The notes below the pieces were generated by a model. It had not been told where the DNA came from and searched no databases. It worked only from the letters and a program-made list of their open reading frames with translations. The translations under genes and the position numbers were made by a program. Positions 45,866 through 56,394 of a stretch of DNA of 64,000 nt are shown here, piece after piece. Numbering within the stretch: the first letter of the stretch is position 1; each line of letters starts with the position of its first letter. This stretch comes from Massospora cicadina. Its lineage: Eukaryota; Entomophthoromycota; Entomophthoromycetes; Entomophthorales; Entomophthoraceae. The stretch spans positions 17,048 through 81,047 of the forward strand of contig JAKSZP010014869.1 of assembly GCA_022478985.1 (NCBI GenBank). Reading direction: 5' to 3'.

Positions 45866-46833
45866 TTAGGGGAATAGTAAAGGCGCAAGAACTGGCCATG
45901 GGCACAATTCAAAGTAACTCTGGTAGCCAAGGATTTGATAGTACTCATCCCCTCGCTTATAAGTGATGACATTTTGAGCCTTACTAGATAGAACCAAGCT
46001 TCTCACTTCTTGAGTTGATTCAGTTGTGGTAGTATAGCACCAAGTCTTCCCTTGGAAGGAAGGTAGAGGGGGCCAGGGCACGTTAGTGGCTTGACCCTCT
46101 TTTGTGACAGTCTTTTAAAAGTTGGTCATCGCTTCTGATTGCAAATGGAGGATGTTCTAGACTACTTTTTATAGCTTGCTCAGGATCTGTAAAATTGGAG
46201 AAGATATATTTTGCTAGTAAAGCTGGCACCCCGGGTTCTTTCCCATACAAGACTCAAAACAACAACATTTTGAGGATCCATTGTTACAGATATGGTAAGC
46301 CATGAGAACACTGAGTAAGTAATGATCCAGTGAAGTAGGTCAGAAGTAGCCATTTTCATAAAGTAGAGACCAAGGTCTCATTGGCTCTTTCCTCGGTGCC
46401 ATTGGTCAAGGGGTATAGGGGGCCAAGAAAATCTCTTGTGTTTCCATGGAGGTAGCGAGAATCTTCACCACTCTTGAGGTAAAAATTTTTCATTGTCGCA
46501 GAGCAGGCTTTGGGGACAACTATGTCAAGAAAATATATATTGATGAAGGAACGTGGCTGTGGTTTTGGAAGTTTGAGCAGGAAGACCCACAGTCATAACT
46601 TATATGGTTAAATGATCAATTCTGACCAAGCTATAACGATTGCCACCTGTGGTCTGAGGTAGAGGCCCCACCACGTCCAAACTTATGGTGTGGAAGGGTT
46701 GTTGAGGCGTAATTGGCTGATACTGATGCCTGGTATTGTAGCTGTATTGCTCCTTGCAGGTCAGATATGCATCCAGGATTTCTTTATTGTCTCCATGATG
46801 CCTCACAGTAATATCACTCTTTAACCCATTCAT
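45866..46833 (-). pseudogene. Element D integrase
   Basis: The N-terminal part is readable: ITVRHHGDNKEILDAYLTCK followed by QPFHTISLDVVGPLPQTTGG (46640-46800), with the first catalytic Asp in SLDVVGPLP. RYSLVRIDHLT ends the frame at 46600. The second and third catalytic blocks are not clear. Downstream frames to about 45710 contain decayed C-terminal sequence. Confidence 0.6.
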
Positions 46834-46975
46834 AGTTTTCGTACTTTGCTATGCCCAGAAGGGTATGGGACTCCAAAATCATAGGTACACGCTCTGATGG
46901 TCGGAGATAGGGCAACAAATTCACCCCTATTTTCTTATACAACTTCCCGCTTTCCAGCTTGGTATTGTGGGAGTG

Positions 46976-47908
46976 TCAAGCTAATATTTTACTGATTGGT
47001 TCATCCTCATCTTTCCATGCGTTGGGGGTCTTGAGCAGGTCATGCAATCTCTCCACTTCACTATTGTCCAGTTGAAGGATAGGCAACTGAGTCAAACCAT
47101 CAACGTTCATATGGTGGGTTACAGCTTGGTGCTCAATCTTCATATCGTAGGGTTGGAGCTTTAAGGCCCAAAGAGACAATTTCTCAGTGAGACCCACATA
47201 TTTTGTAACCACTTCATGGAGAAGTGGTCAGTGACCACATTGAAGAAATTCCATATAAGAGAGGGCGGTAATATTTTACAGCCAGAGGGATTGCAAGGCA
47301 CTCCTTCTCAGTGATGCTGTAAACTGCGTTCAGCCTTGGATATCAACTTTTTTAAATAGGAGACGGGATTAAAGCATTTGCATCCAATTGAGCTAGAATG
47401 GCCCTCAACCGCATGGTTTAAGGCATCAGTAAACAAGAGGAAAAGTTTATTGTAATAAGGGTGGTGTAGTATTAGACGCTTTTGAAACAACTGCATTAGT
47501 GTCTCAAAGGCGGCCTATTATTCAGCTCCCCAATGAAAAGGACATTCTTAGCCAATAGCCGGACAAGAGGTTCACTTAGTTGGGAGAACATGGGGATAAA
47601 TTGGTGATAATACCCCATCATACCCAAAGATATCTGGATTTCGCGCAGGGTTTTAAAATAAGGCATTTTGGATATGGCCTCAGCCGTGTCTTGGAGGGGT
47701 TGAATACCTTCCTGTGAAATGGCGTGTTCAAAAAGATCTAATTTCCTCTGAATAAATGTGCACATGGAGGGTATTAACTTGATATTGGCCTCATGTAGGC
47801 GCTGAAACACTGCCTCAGGTGAGCAAGATGTTCTCTGAATGTTTTTGTGAACACTGTAATGTCATTGAGATAAACGATGACGACTTAATTTCAGATCCAT
47901 CTAGATGT
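46976..47908 (-). pseudogene. Element D RT palm, connection and RNase H
   Basis: The YLDD box is YLNDITVFTKTFREHLAHL (about 47810-47880), with Asp changed to Asn by one transition. ISLGMMGYYHQFIPMFSQLS (47560-47640) is the connection. RNase H: LFLLFTDALNHAVEG (47420-47470), LSLWALKLQPYDMKIEHQAV and HMNVDGLTQLP (47070-47190). The element is broken on the upstream side by solo LTR F. Confidence 0.7.
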
Positions 47909-48646
47909 TGTAACGAACTGGACTCCCAAGGCCCAGCCCGCCACCGGCCCTAACATCAAACCCCATATATGGCCATACCGACTCTGAATGGACCCTGTCC
48001 AAATTGATGGCCTTGCTAGGCATACCAGGCTGAGGTGCAGTACACCAGCCTCTTTTGCCTTATGCCCCCAGGCCAAGGTGCGTCCCTATGGCCTGTGTCG
48101 CCTTGGGGTTACCTGGCCAAGGTGCAGTCAACCAGCCTCTGTCACCTCAGGCCACTCTGGCTCCTTCCCCTCTCACCAGGGCAAGGCCACTCTCAAGAGG
48201 ATCCCGGCGCGTCCACCCCTTCCTCTCCTCCTCATTGCACCGCCATCCGCACCCCAATCCTTGATTAAATAAATAAAATTAAATAAACAGATCCAGCGAA
48301 TAGCGGCCTTTATTGTGAATGGACTTGAAGTTAGAATAGAATCTTAATACTGAGGTCCATTGGGGCTGACCTCACTTTACAATACTTCATAAAAAGGCTA
48401 AATGACTTATAGGCAATGAGGGGCGCAAAAGCCTCTGGAATTGATGGCATCCAGGCAACTCGAAGGAGAATTGGAGGGGAACCTCAGAACAAATAGCCAA
48501 TCAAATAACTAAGTTAATTAATTTTATTCTGCTATCAACCTGAATAGGAAACTCCTACTCAGATTAACGTAATTGCAACTATCAACACACACAAATCTCA
48601 TAATTCACACCTTATGAGATTTATGTAATGATCATCAATCGTTACA
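47909..48646. mobile_element. Solo LTR F (738 bp) in element D
   Basis: Begins TGTAACGAACTGG and ends CAATCGTTACA, so its ends form the inverted pair TGTAACGA/TCGTTACA. Flanked by a perfect 5-bp duplication GATGT (47904-47908 and 48647-48651). The RT reading of D joins across it (NHIC... to the YLND block). The left half is GC- and CT-rich, with several overlapping open frames that look incidental. No partner LTR lies in the window; strand not assigned. Confidence 0.85.
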
Positions 48647-48651
48647 GATGT

Positions 48652-49530
48652 GGTTCATGAATCGCTGGAAAGTTGCAGGGGCGTTGCATAACCCTTAAAG
48701 CAGTTGGGTAAGCTAGAAGAGACATCACTGCAAGTAAGATCGCATTCTTCTGATTTGAGATGAGGTACATTTGCTAATAAACGCTATCCAGGTCCATGGC
48801 CAAAAAGAAGTTGGAGCTGGATAGTTGGGCTAAGGGGATCTTTATTTCAAGAGATATGATAACTATCCTTCTTGGTGAAGTTTGTTCAGTTTATGGTATT
48901 CCATAACTACCCAATGACCTCCGTTTTTCTTTTTTATCTGTATAAGGGGGATGACCAAGGGCATTGGGATGGCACCAGCAATTTAGCGCCCAACAACTGT
49001 TCTAGCTCCGTCCTCATCTGTAACACCTCTTCATTTGATTTAAAGTAAGGTTTATATTGGATGGGACGAGCATCCCAATGTCTATAGTGTGAGTCCAACC
49101 CTTCATGTGCACATAGTCAATATCAGAGGTAGAGAAGATGTCATTAAAGAACTTTAATAACGTATGTACTTTATTAAGCTCTGCAGTGGTTAGATTATCA
49201 GAGGTTTGAACATTGGGCAAAGTACACAAAGAAGAATCAACAGGTAGGCCCATATCCGCCATAGATCCAATACAAGGGACTTGTTTGATGTCCTCAAAGA
49301 GTATCAGCAGGCCTCTTCCAATCTTCTAATGCTTTTTCACGACCATGTCCTTTTGGATGAGATTCCACAACAGGAGAGTGATTGGTCTCTGATAAGACGG
49401 GCCAGCACGCCTGGAAATACTTTAGTCTTAAGAGGGCTAACTTCGTAGATGATGTTAAGGTGCAAGAGACAGTTGTGGGGGATTTGAATGGTAATCTTCG
49501 TGCCAAGTACCCTTTGCTCACCCGCTTTAA
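48652..49530 (-). pseudogene. Element D RT, N-terminal part
   Basis: Minus strand. The block corresponding to CNAPATFQRFMNHIC is at about 48655-48700. Upstream are decayed KKDG-type and DLxxxYxQ-type regions (48760-48960). The frame at 49014-49262 (ELNKVHTLLKFFNDIFSTSD, then GWTHTIDIGM) is the segment before RT where Gypsy proteins read 'H.I.t'. Stops in between. Confidence 0.6.
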
Positions 49531-49808
49531 TAACCGCCTCTTCAGAAGGATAGAAAGGGATTCCTCAAGGCGTCCACTGATTGAGGCAATATTTTTGGTT
49601 TTTCATCCTGACGTTGTGTAATGTAGGGATAAGGCATATGTGGGTTACTCAACTGTGCAAGCATAATCTTCTTTTTCGAGCTCTTAATTGGTTAGAACCA
49701 GAGTAACCTCGTAGTTCAGAAGAAAGAGATAGCCCTACTTTAAGTTAATAACATCTTCTTATTTGAGTATAAACTGGGTCCCAATGAGTAGATCGCAGAT
49801 ATTCTTGG

Positions 49809-50081
49809 TCAAGGCCACTGCTGGAGCTGACAAGATAAGCTTCTTAAAACGAATGGGCAGAGAAGAGTATCCCCAAAGGTGCGGGTATTGTTTGGGCCCA
49901 CAGTTCCAAACTCTTGGGTGTAGTCAAAGTCAGGGAACAGCTTAATTTTCTTAATGAGCTTCGTTGACACAACGTTCACAGAGGACCCAGTGTCAAGGAT
50001 AGCCCTAACCCGCACTCCATTAATGATCAACTCCACTATATTTGAAGTTCCACCCAAGGTGGAGGAAAGAACGAGGACCAC
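49809..50081 (-). pseudogene. Element D protease
   Basis: NIVELIINGVRVRAILDTGS followed by SVNVVSTKLIKKIKLFP: retropepsin with the catalytic DTGS intact, the best preserved protease in the window. QEFGTVGPNNTRTFGDTLLC follows. The open frame spans 90 codons and then breaks; flap remnants (IYDLLIGT-like) are upstream of 49800 in another frame. Confidence 0.75.
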
Positions 50082-51444
50082 CTTTAGATGAAAAGTGGAG
50101 GCGAGTTGTTTGGCAGTTTCAGGGTATTTCTCCTGGAAAGAATGCAGGGTATGAACACAATGAGTAGTAAAATAAATTTGGCAATGAGCTGCTCAGCGTC
50201 ACTGGCAGATTTATTAATATCAAGAAAAAACACTTGTTGGAGATAAGTTTTTCAGCATATCTTTGCAAATCCACTCCTTGCGGATTCAATTGGTCAAGTA
50301 CCTCCGCTCACCTGGGGCTCTTAGTACATAATGACCATATCTTAACTACCCCCTTCAGATTCTTCATCAGAGGGGTTATTGATGCATGTTAGGGAGCCCA
50401 TAGGGGGTGAGGTAGGTTCATAACTTCCCTTATGGCATAATAGGTCCTGGGGTTGCTCCTCCACCTTACCAACTTTTGGGGGAGGCGTTGAAATTTGTCA
50501 CGGCTCAATTTTCGACCTTCAAAGTAGGGGGTTCTGCTGCCTCATGGAGACAGGTTTCAGACTAGAGTTAGCTGGATGAGAGGATGAGGGATATAGCGTC
50601 GTGGAGGGGGGTGCATTATTTATGCCAGCTGTAGGTCGATCAGTGGCTGTGTGCTTTTTAATCCAGGAGGTTTAGCTTTTGTGACTAGGTCATTTAACCT
50701 ATTGTTAGTGGGGCGATTAGCACCCAAGAAAAGGGTTTAGGCTTAGGAGCAGGCTTTGGAACCACTTGAGAATGCTGCTCTGGAGAAAAAGATGAGCAAG
50801 ACAAAGAAATGACTGCTTTCACTAACTGCGTTTTCTGAGCTGAAGAATAAGAGGTGACTGCCCCATCACAGTCATTAGCAACTGATTATTGTTATGGGAA
50901 GAAGAAGCAGTTTATGAAAGAAACTCCTCAGGAGAAGGTTTCCTGAGGGAAGCAGCTGTGTTAGAGGCTAAATTAGTCGGCGTAGATGCTTGGCTCATAG
51001 ACCCTTGCATAGGTTCATTTCATAGATATCAACCACCGCTAGCAAGGCTTCTTTGATATCTCTTACTTTTTCAAAACAGCGCTTTATGGAAGAGAGATGC
51101 ATTGCCAAGAAGAGATGGGACGCTTAGCCAGTCAAGATAGCTACAATACCATCATCTAGGGGTTGCATTTTTGCAAGCAGTAAAGGTTGAGCTTTATTTT
51201 AAAAGCGTTCAGCAAAAGAGGCGATTGATTGTCCCTGTTGAGGCTAAGGCACATAAAGGCTTTATTTCCTGTTCAAACTTTTAGGGAGCCGAATTCCTCA
51301 GTGAGTGCTTGCTTCACCTCCTCCCAGGTGCTGAGGGTGGCCATGTGCGAAACATTATCTCCTGAGCTTCATGACTCAAGCAGGGAAGGAGCTACAAAAT
51401 TTTAAAATGTCCATTGCTCCTTCCATAGCAACTATATACTTAGA
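50082..51444 (-). pseudogene. Element D gag region, decayed
   Basis: No frame of more than 60 codons. Position between 5' LTR and protease makes it gag. Pro/Ser-rich readings occur around 50550-50900. No zinc knuckle was found by eye. Confidence 0.4.
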
Positions 51445-51650
51445 TGGGCTCCCCTGATTCCATTGCTTGTTGGAGCAATCTGACTACTTAAACTCGTGCT
51501 ATTTGGCCGAAATTTATTAGAAAGTTGCGTTGTGCTGATTCAAAGGGTTCCACCAAAATCGCTAGGGTCTTTTGGTCAATTTCATCCTTATTTTCGTCCT
51601 TATTTTGAACTGGAACAATCTTATTATATAATCGGACTTGTAATTGTTTG
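51445..51650 (-). repeat. 5' LTR of element D
   Basis: Starts TGGGCTCCCCTGATTCC and pairs with 45642-45844. Confidence 0.6.
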
Positions 51651-51689
51651 AAAGGGACCATCCATGAAGTCCTTGAGGCGTGTTTTTCC

Positions 51690-52400
51690 CAGAACCAGTA
51701 TTGACCTGGACCTTGATATCAACATCAAATCATGGCCTCACATGGACCATTCCACGCGGCTAGTATCAGTAAAGTGGGGCTTTACCAACAGGGCTACATG
51801 GCTATAAGTATATAAAATTGGTCATAGACCAAGTAACTAAATTAATGGAAGCCATTTAAGTGCCAATTGCTACTGTTAAATCCATGGCGATGTTCTGATT
51901 TCTACACGATTCACCCAGCATGGGTGCCTCAAGCATTATTATTGGATAATGGTATCGATTTTACATTGATGGTAATCCATTGGCTAAATTCTCTATAAAA
52001 TACTAGTCATCATTTTGTTACTCCTTATGATTCTACATCTACTGGAGAAGATGAGCGTGCTAATGGGATTTTGGTTTCTATGGTGAAAAATATGGCAACT
52101 CCAGATCCTCATTGTTGGAATCACTATCTTTCTAGTGCAAAGATGGCTTACAGAATAAGCTAAACTATTTTTTAAGATGTCCCCTTTTCAGTATTTTTAT
52201 AAGAGAGACCCATATTTCCAAGCAGTGTACAACCGTTGCTTTACAATTCTGTTCCAGATACCACTGATATGACCATTAGCGCTCTAGTAGATATGATAAT
52301 TTGGTTACAGGCTTTTTCTATGGAAGGAATAATATCCACTACCTTTAGAGAAACTAAACATTTAAATTCCAGATGTCCTGCATCACCTGTATTTCAACTA
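51690..52400 (+). pseudogene. Element E integrase
   Basis: Plus strand after D. KLVIDQVTKLMEAI.VPI (51815 on) is within the core; IIIGxxNGIDFTLM (51935-51970) is the second catalytic block with the Asp lost (DNG to NG context). STSTGEDERANGILVSMVKN (52025-52085) matches the G-x-x-E-R-x-N block with its Glu. AKMAYRIS follows. The frame has few stops here. It leads to the polypurine region before the 3' LTR (GAGTGGGGAAT, 52592-52602). Confidence 0.7.
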
Positions 52401-53335
52401 TAAGATCTTCTTTATGTTTATCATTATTGACTAAGAGGTTGACTCTTCCAGCTTTACATCACTTGGTTTGATATATATCAAATATTTCAGTCAAATATAA
52501 ATGTTTCATTTCCAATTTGGCCCTTGGATCTGTAGTCAATTGAGTTCATTCTCAATTTAGAAAGTCTTATGTCTCTCTTCAACAGGACCTTGAGTGGGGA
52601 ATTGTTAGATATTGGGATAACAATGGATATTAAAATAACTACCTGCACTGAAGATTCCCTTGATGATAAACCAATTGATGAAGAAATTATTTCTACATCC
52701 GATCTTTGGTTATCAAAATATTCAGATATCCCAAAGTGACAGATTCTGATGCAAATAGACAACCTTTAATCTCCTCTAGGAAACATCACACTAGCATTTG
52801 TTAAAATCTGGCTTTTATGATTGCTTCCAGAATCTATTTGCACAGGCTCTGTTCCTATGTGCATGATTTGTGTTGATTGATATTAATATGTGTGATAATA
52901 GTATGAGCTATTATCCATAGGTAAAAAATAAACCAGGCTGGGATGTGGTCCAACGCTAAACTTGTTTATTTCACAAAATGCTGATTATGATAACAATTAG
53001 GGACTTCTTCCCTCTTTTAGCTGTTCTTAATATACCCTCAGATTCAGAAACTTGGTTTTAGTTCCCATCACGCTTATTTGGCGGAGATCTGCTTTAAAGA
53101 TTTGCTCCTCTAAAGGTACCTGATTCTTATTCTTTTTCACACAAAAGAGTCAGCAATTATTTTACTACAACAATAGTAAAATAAAGTTGATTAGAACTTA
53201 CTACTGATTTTTGATCTGATCTGATTTATTATTATAAAATACTAGGGAATTTATAGGGGAATTTGGCGGCCAACTGATCTGTTGGCGCCTCTGTAAGGAA
53301 ATTGAAGCTATTGCTGTGAATTTCCCTTTTAGGTC

Positions 53336-54440
53336 TCTTCTGGAAATGGTCTTTGTAATGGTTAAGACGTTGCCTGACTGCCACATTTCCCTATTCTTCC
53401 CTGTTGCGATGATCAAGGCCAAGGGTAATGAGCACAATTGCAAAAAGTCCAAAAAAGGCAATCTGACAAATCAGATGCCTCAACATCAAACTCAAATAAA
53501 TAACTTGAGGAGGAAAAGGAAAGAAATCCTTGTAAATGGTACTCTGCATAACCAGATGCTGCCAAATCCAATGTTACTTAATACAGCCACGAGAGTTTAG
53601 ATCTTTAAGAACAAAGCTCTGGCCAACCAGATGTGGCCAAGTCTGATGCCTCCAAATGTGTTATCCAGATGAAAATTCTTGTAAATGGCGCTCTAGCCAA
53701 CCAGATTCTGAAGACCACAATATTATTAAAAAAGGTGACGAGGATGAAAATCCTTGTAAATTGCGCTCAGGCCAACCAGATGCTGCCACTTCAGTTGAGG
53801 CTGGACAAGCCTCGCGGAAATGGCAATTGGGTGAATCAGAGGCCACCAAAACCTTTTTTTAAAATTTAGAGATAAGGACGTTGACAAAGTTTTTAGCTTC
53901 AAGGATAATTTTAAAGCAAAATAGTAAATGCAGAAAATTTTCCACAATTGCATAGAATTAAATTCTAGTGCTGAAATTGGTCTCAATAAGGAAGTTGAGG
54001 TTCTAAATTCTTGTGTTATGCCTGCTGGTAAGAAGTTGCTCATGGACTCCACAGAGAATAAGATCTGCTCTTCCCCCTAAGCCTACTTTTAGTTGCAGCT
54101 TACAAAGTTGTATAAAGAAGCTTTGTCTTCTATAATTTGAAAAAAATTAATAAAAACCAAAACTAATTTTTCAATAAGAAAACCTTTATAAGTAGATAAG
54201 GTAAACTGTAAGTGGATTACAGCTCAGACTTTAACAAGGCCATTGAGTAATCATATGCGCTTTATGGTGGGCAGACCCACTTGCTTGGCACCAGCATAAT
54301 TCTGACTGCTGTCCAAAGTTTCTAGTCAAGTGCTTTCCACACAGGCAGATTAGGATATTTCCTTTGCATGGTAATCCTGCGTGATGGCACTTATTTGGGC
54401 CCTCTTGCCTAAATGCTTTGTGGTAGTGTTCAGGGACCCC
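53336..54440 (+). mobile_element. Unidentified 1.1-kb insert with 75-bp coding repeats
   Basis: Interrupts the A-type solo LTR. The left part holds in-phase imperfect repeats of 75 bp (25 codons) starting near 53525, 53599, 53674 and 53749, probably with an older one at about 53437. Two adjacent units in the frame 53656-53862 share the core ENxCKxRSxQPD and are exactly 25 residues long. The right part has IRTLTKFLASRIILKQ-like and NSCVMPAGKKLLMD-like readings in changing frames. No domain recognised. Ends approximate; no duplication found. Confidence 0.5.
53525..53823 (+). repeat. Tandem repeat, four 75-bp units
   Basis: Unit starts at about 53525, 53599, 53674 and 53749. Shared core AATCCTTGTAAATGGCGCTC followed by GCCAACCAGATGCTG-like bases. 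Confidence 0.75.
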
Positions 54441-55689
54441 GTTTATCACAGTCTTATCCATCAGGCTAAGTATTCCTTCGTCAGACATCCCAGAGAACTA
54501 AAAACGAAAGAGCAAGAAAACGTGCCCAAAATTTTTCTTCTCAATCAAAGCAAACCTACCACACTTTACCAATAATCATATTAGGTAATGGTTCTCTACC
54601 CAGTATAGTTGGTTGTGAACCAAACGATCAATTCGCTAGTTGCAGGTTACATCACTTGCCTCACAACTGCTTATTAAATTCCTAATCAGTCAGTGAAAAA
54701 ATTTGACCAATCCCAATGGGTACCTAATAGTTAATCAAAAGTCAACTATCAGATACCCCAAATTTCGCCAGCAACTCTTACCAATAAGGTATTAAGCATC
54801 CACATAGATTGACCACAGTGGATTTAAACCTGGGAAGATTACCAAAAAAATCCGCTGACATTATTAATTATTATCAAAATCAACTAATATACAATTCATT
54901 TGCTAGAGGGACTTATCCCCTAAAAACCAGCAGATTCTCCAACCTAGGAAGCTGGAAAGGTGGGCAGGAATCCCAACAGCATCGCAACAGCGGTTATTCA
55001 AAGATCCTATATAAAGGGAGTTTAGAAATCCACTTCATTGATAACAAGCCCAATTTCTATATTATATGAAGTTAACTGAAATAGAATGGCTTATTTTGCC
55101 TTAAGATCCTTTGTTTACTTTTATAAAGTGATTCTTCAACTATTACTTAATGAAGTATAATCTGCTACAGGAAAATACAGCTTTGAGACACCTTATTTTT
55201 GCTTTCTTAGCCAGTTGAATATTTTCCTGTTTTCTTGTGAGATATCAACCTCATTTGGTTGACTATTTTCCCATGTCTCAAGACCCCTTGACTCTGGAAA
55301 GATGTTTAAGGTTAATAATGTGACCAAAAATTACCTCTACTATATTTTGACTAATGGTATTTAAATAGTCACTCCTTGGGATAAAAGAAAACGAAACCTG
55401 TAGAAATCACCTAAAAACACAGGAAGTAATTTCTAAACCCTATGCAAAAAATATTACTAACCATAGTTTAGAACATCACATTAGATGATCTACCAACCTT
55501 ATCTGCTCTAAGATATATTTTGGCTTTTCCAAATAAGGTATTGGCAAATAACTTTTCCAATATTTTCTCAAGTCTAAAGTAACACTTGGTGTCTGGCAAT
55601 AAAACATACTATCACCTAATAAAGACTTCTGTGATCTATTCAAGATGTACTTATGTAGATATAGCCATAGCAAGGTCTGAGTTTGGGTC

Positions 55690-56380
55690 ATTATTGAGAG
55701 TGCTCCTATCAATATCATCAAGCATAATCGACTAATAAGTTGAAGGTTGCGCCTGATATTGCCCATTATCAAGAATATGGCATGGCAGGGGAGAATATGG
55801 CTAGATATCTTATTATTTATAATATCCTACCTCTAAGTTTTATATCATTTATAGTCACAGATTTGTACATAATGTTGCCAAACAAAAGCTACTATACCCT
55901 AATTGGTACTATTTTCTTCAAGAAGATTTGGTTTAATCACAAGTCATAAAGATGACAATCTCACAACCCTTGGTCAGGATGTCCTGTCTTACTAAATTAG
56001 GATGGGAATGTTGAGTAATAGAAGCCAGGTATAAATATACTTCTGGCCTACAAAGATGGATTAATCCCAATTGAGTACGTCAAAACACAATCAAAAATTA
56101 AATCATGGTCCATAAAGATCAGTGAGTCAAAGGCATTTATTTTTATCAAATCAACAAGTTACCATGCTGTCAGGAACTTAAGTGGTTACTCCTACTGGAC
56201 TGACAAAATAAATTTTTTAAAAAAGGACTTTATGATTAAGTATATCAGCTATAGTCACAATCACAATTTCCCCTAATATTGCATCTGGTATTATTATTCC
56301 TGACCATGACAAAATTCATGTTTTGTATCTTTCTTTTCTTTGATAATTATATTGAAACCAAATTAGAGTTTTAAAAAATA
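55690..56380 (+). pseudogene. Gypsy protease relic of the C/E family (possible element H)
   Basis: ESAPINIIKHNRLIS (about 55695-55740) resembles DSGAPINI with a codon lost. VAPDIAHYQEYGMAGENMAR and LIIYNILPLSFISFIVTDLY (55745-55880) match the E protease (MAPNVTHYMEYGTTGS). SYYTLIGTIFFKKIW follows. It is outside the 3' LTR of E, so it belongs to another copy, perhaps the element into which E inserted. 55280-55690 and 55960-56380 show no frame I can assign. Confidence 0.5.
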
Positions 56381-56394
56381 CAAGAAACAACTTT

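Larger units (their letters stand above)
45642..51650 (-). mobile_element. Gypsy element D inside element E
   Basis: Minus-strand element with short LTR-like repeats of about 200 bp at its ends (45642-45844 and 51445-51650), sharing GTTGGAGCAATCTGACTACT and TCAAAGGGTTC. Between them, on the minus strand: gag, protease, RT, RNase H and integrase. A solo LTR (F) sits in its RT. Target duplication not resolved. Confidence 0.7.
52799..54978 (-). mobile_element. A-family solo LTR, itself interrupted
   Basis: Begins TGTTAAAATC and ends AATCCCAACA on the plus strand: the reverse complement of the LTR of element A (TGTTGGGATT...TTTTAACA). Flanks GCATT (52794-52798) and GCATC (54979-54983) are a 5-bp duplication with one transition. 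LTR sequence is recognisable at 52799-53335 and 54440-54978; the middle 1.1 kb is foreign. Confidence 0.8.
52603..55278 (+). repeat. 3' LTR of element E, split by an A-type solo LTR
   Basis: The parts 52603-52798 and 54979-55278 together align with 32767-33258. Confidence 0.75.
32767..55280 (+). mobile_element. Gypsy element E (nested host of X5, LINE-2, D and an A-type solo LTR)
   Basis: LTRs at 32767-33258 and 52603-55278; with the solo LTR (and one GCATT) removed the two are about 492 and 491 bp. Order: gag (33323), knuckle (35125), protease (35413), RT (38280, continued 43974), RNase H (44430), integrase (51780). It is the same family as element C. The body is interrupted by X5 (about 35850-37520), LINE-2 (38690-43957) and D (about 45642-51650). 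I could not find its target duplication, because the exact LTR ends have drifted. Confidence 0.8.

Noticed and set aside
47988..48272. Three overlapping plus-strand open frames of 69-94 codons
   Set aside because: They lie in the GC-rich half of solo LTR F, overlap in all three frames and show no domain; few stops are expected in such CT-rich sequence.
45642..51650. A target duplication for element D
   Set aside because: Flanks (CTTATA and ATTGTTTG) do not match, and the LTR ends have drifted, so none is claimed.
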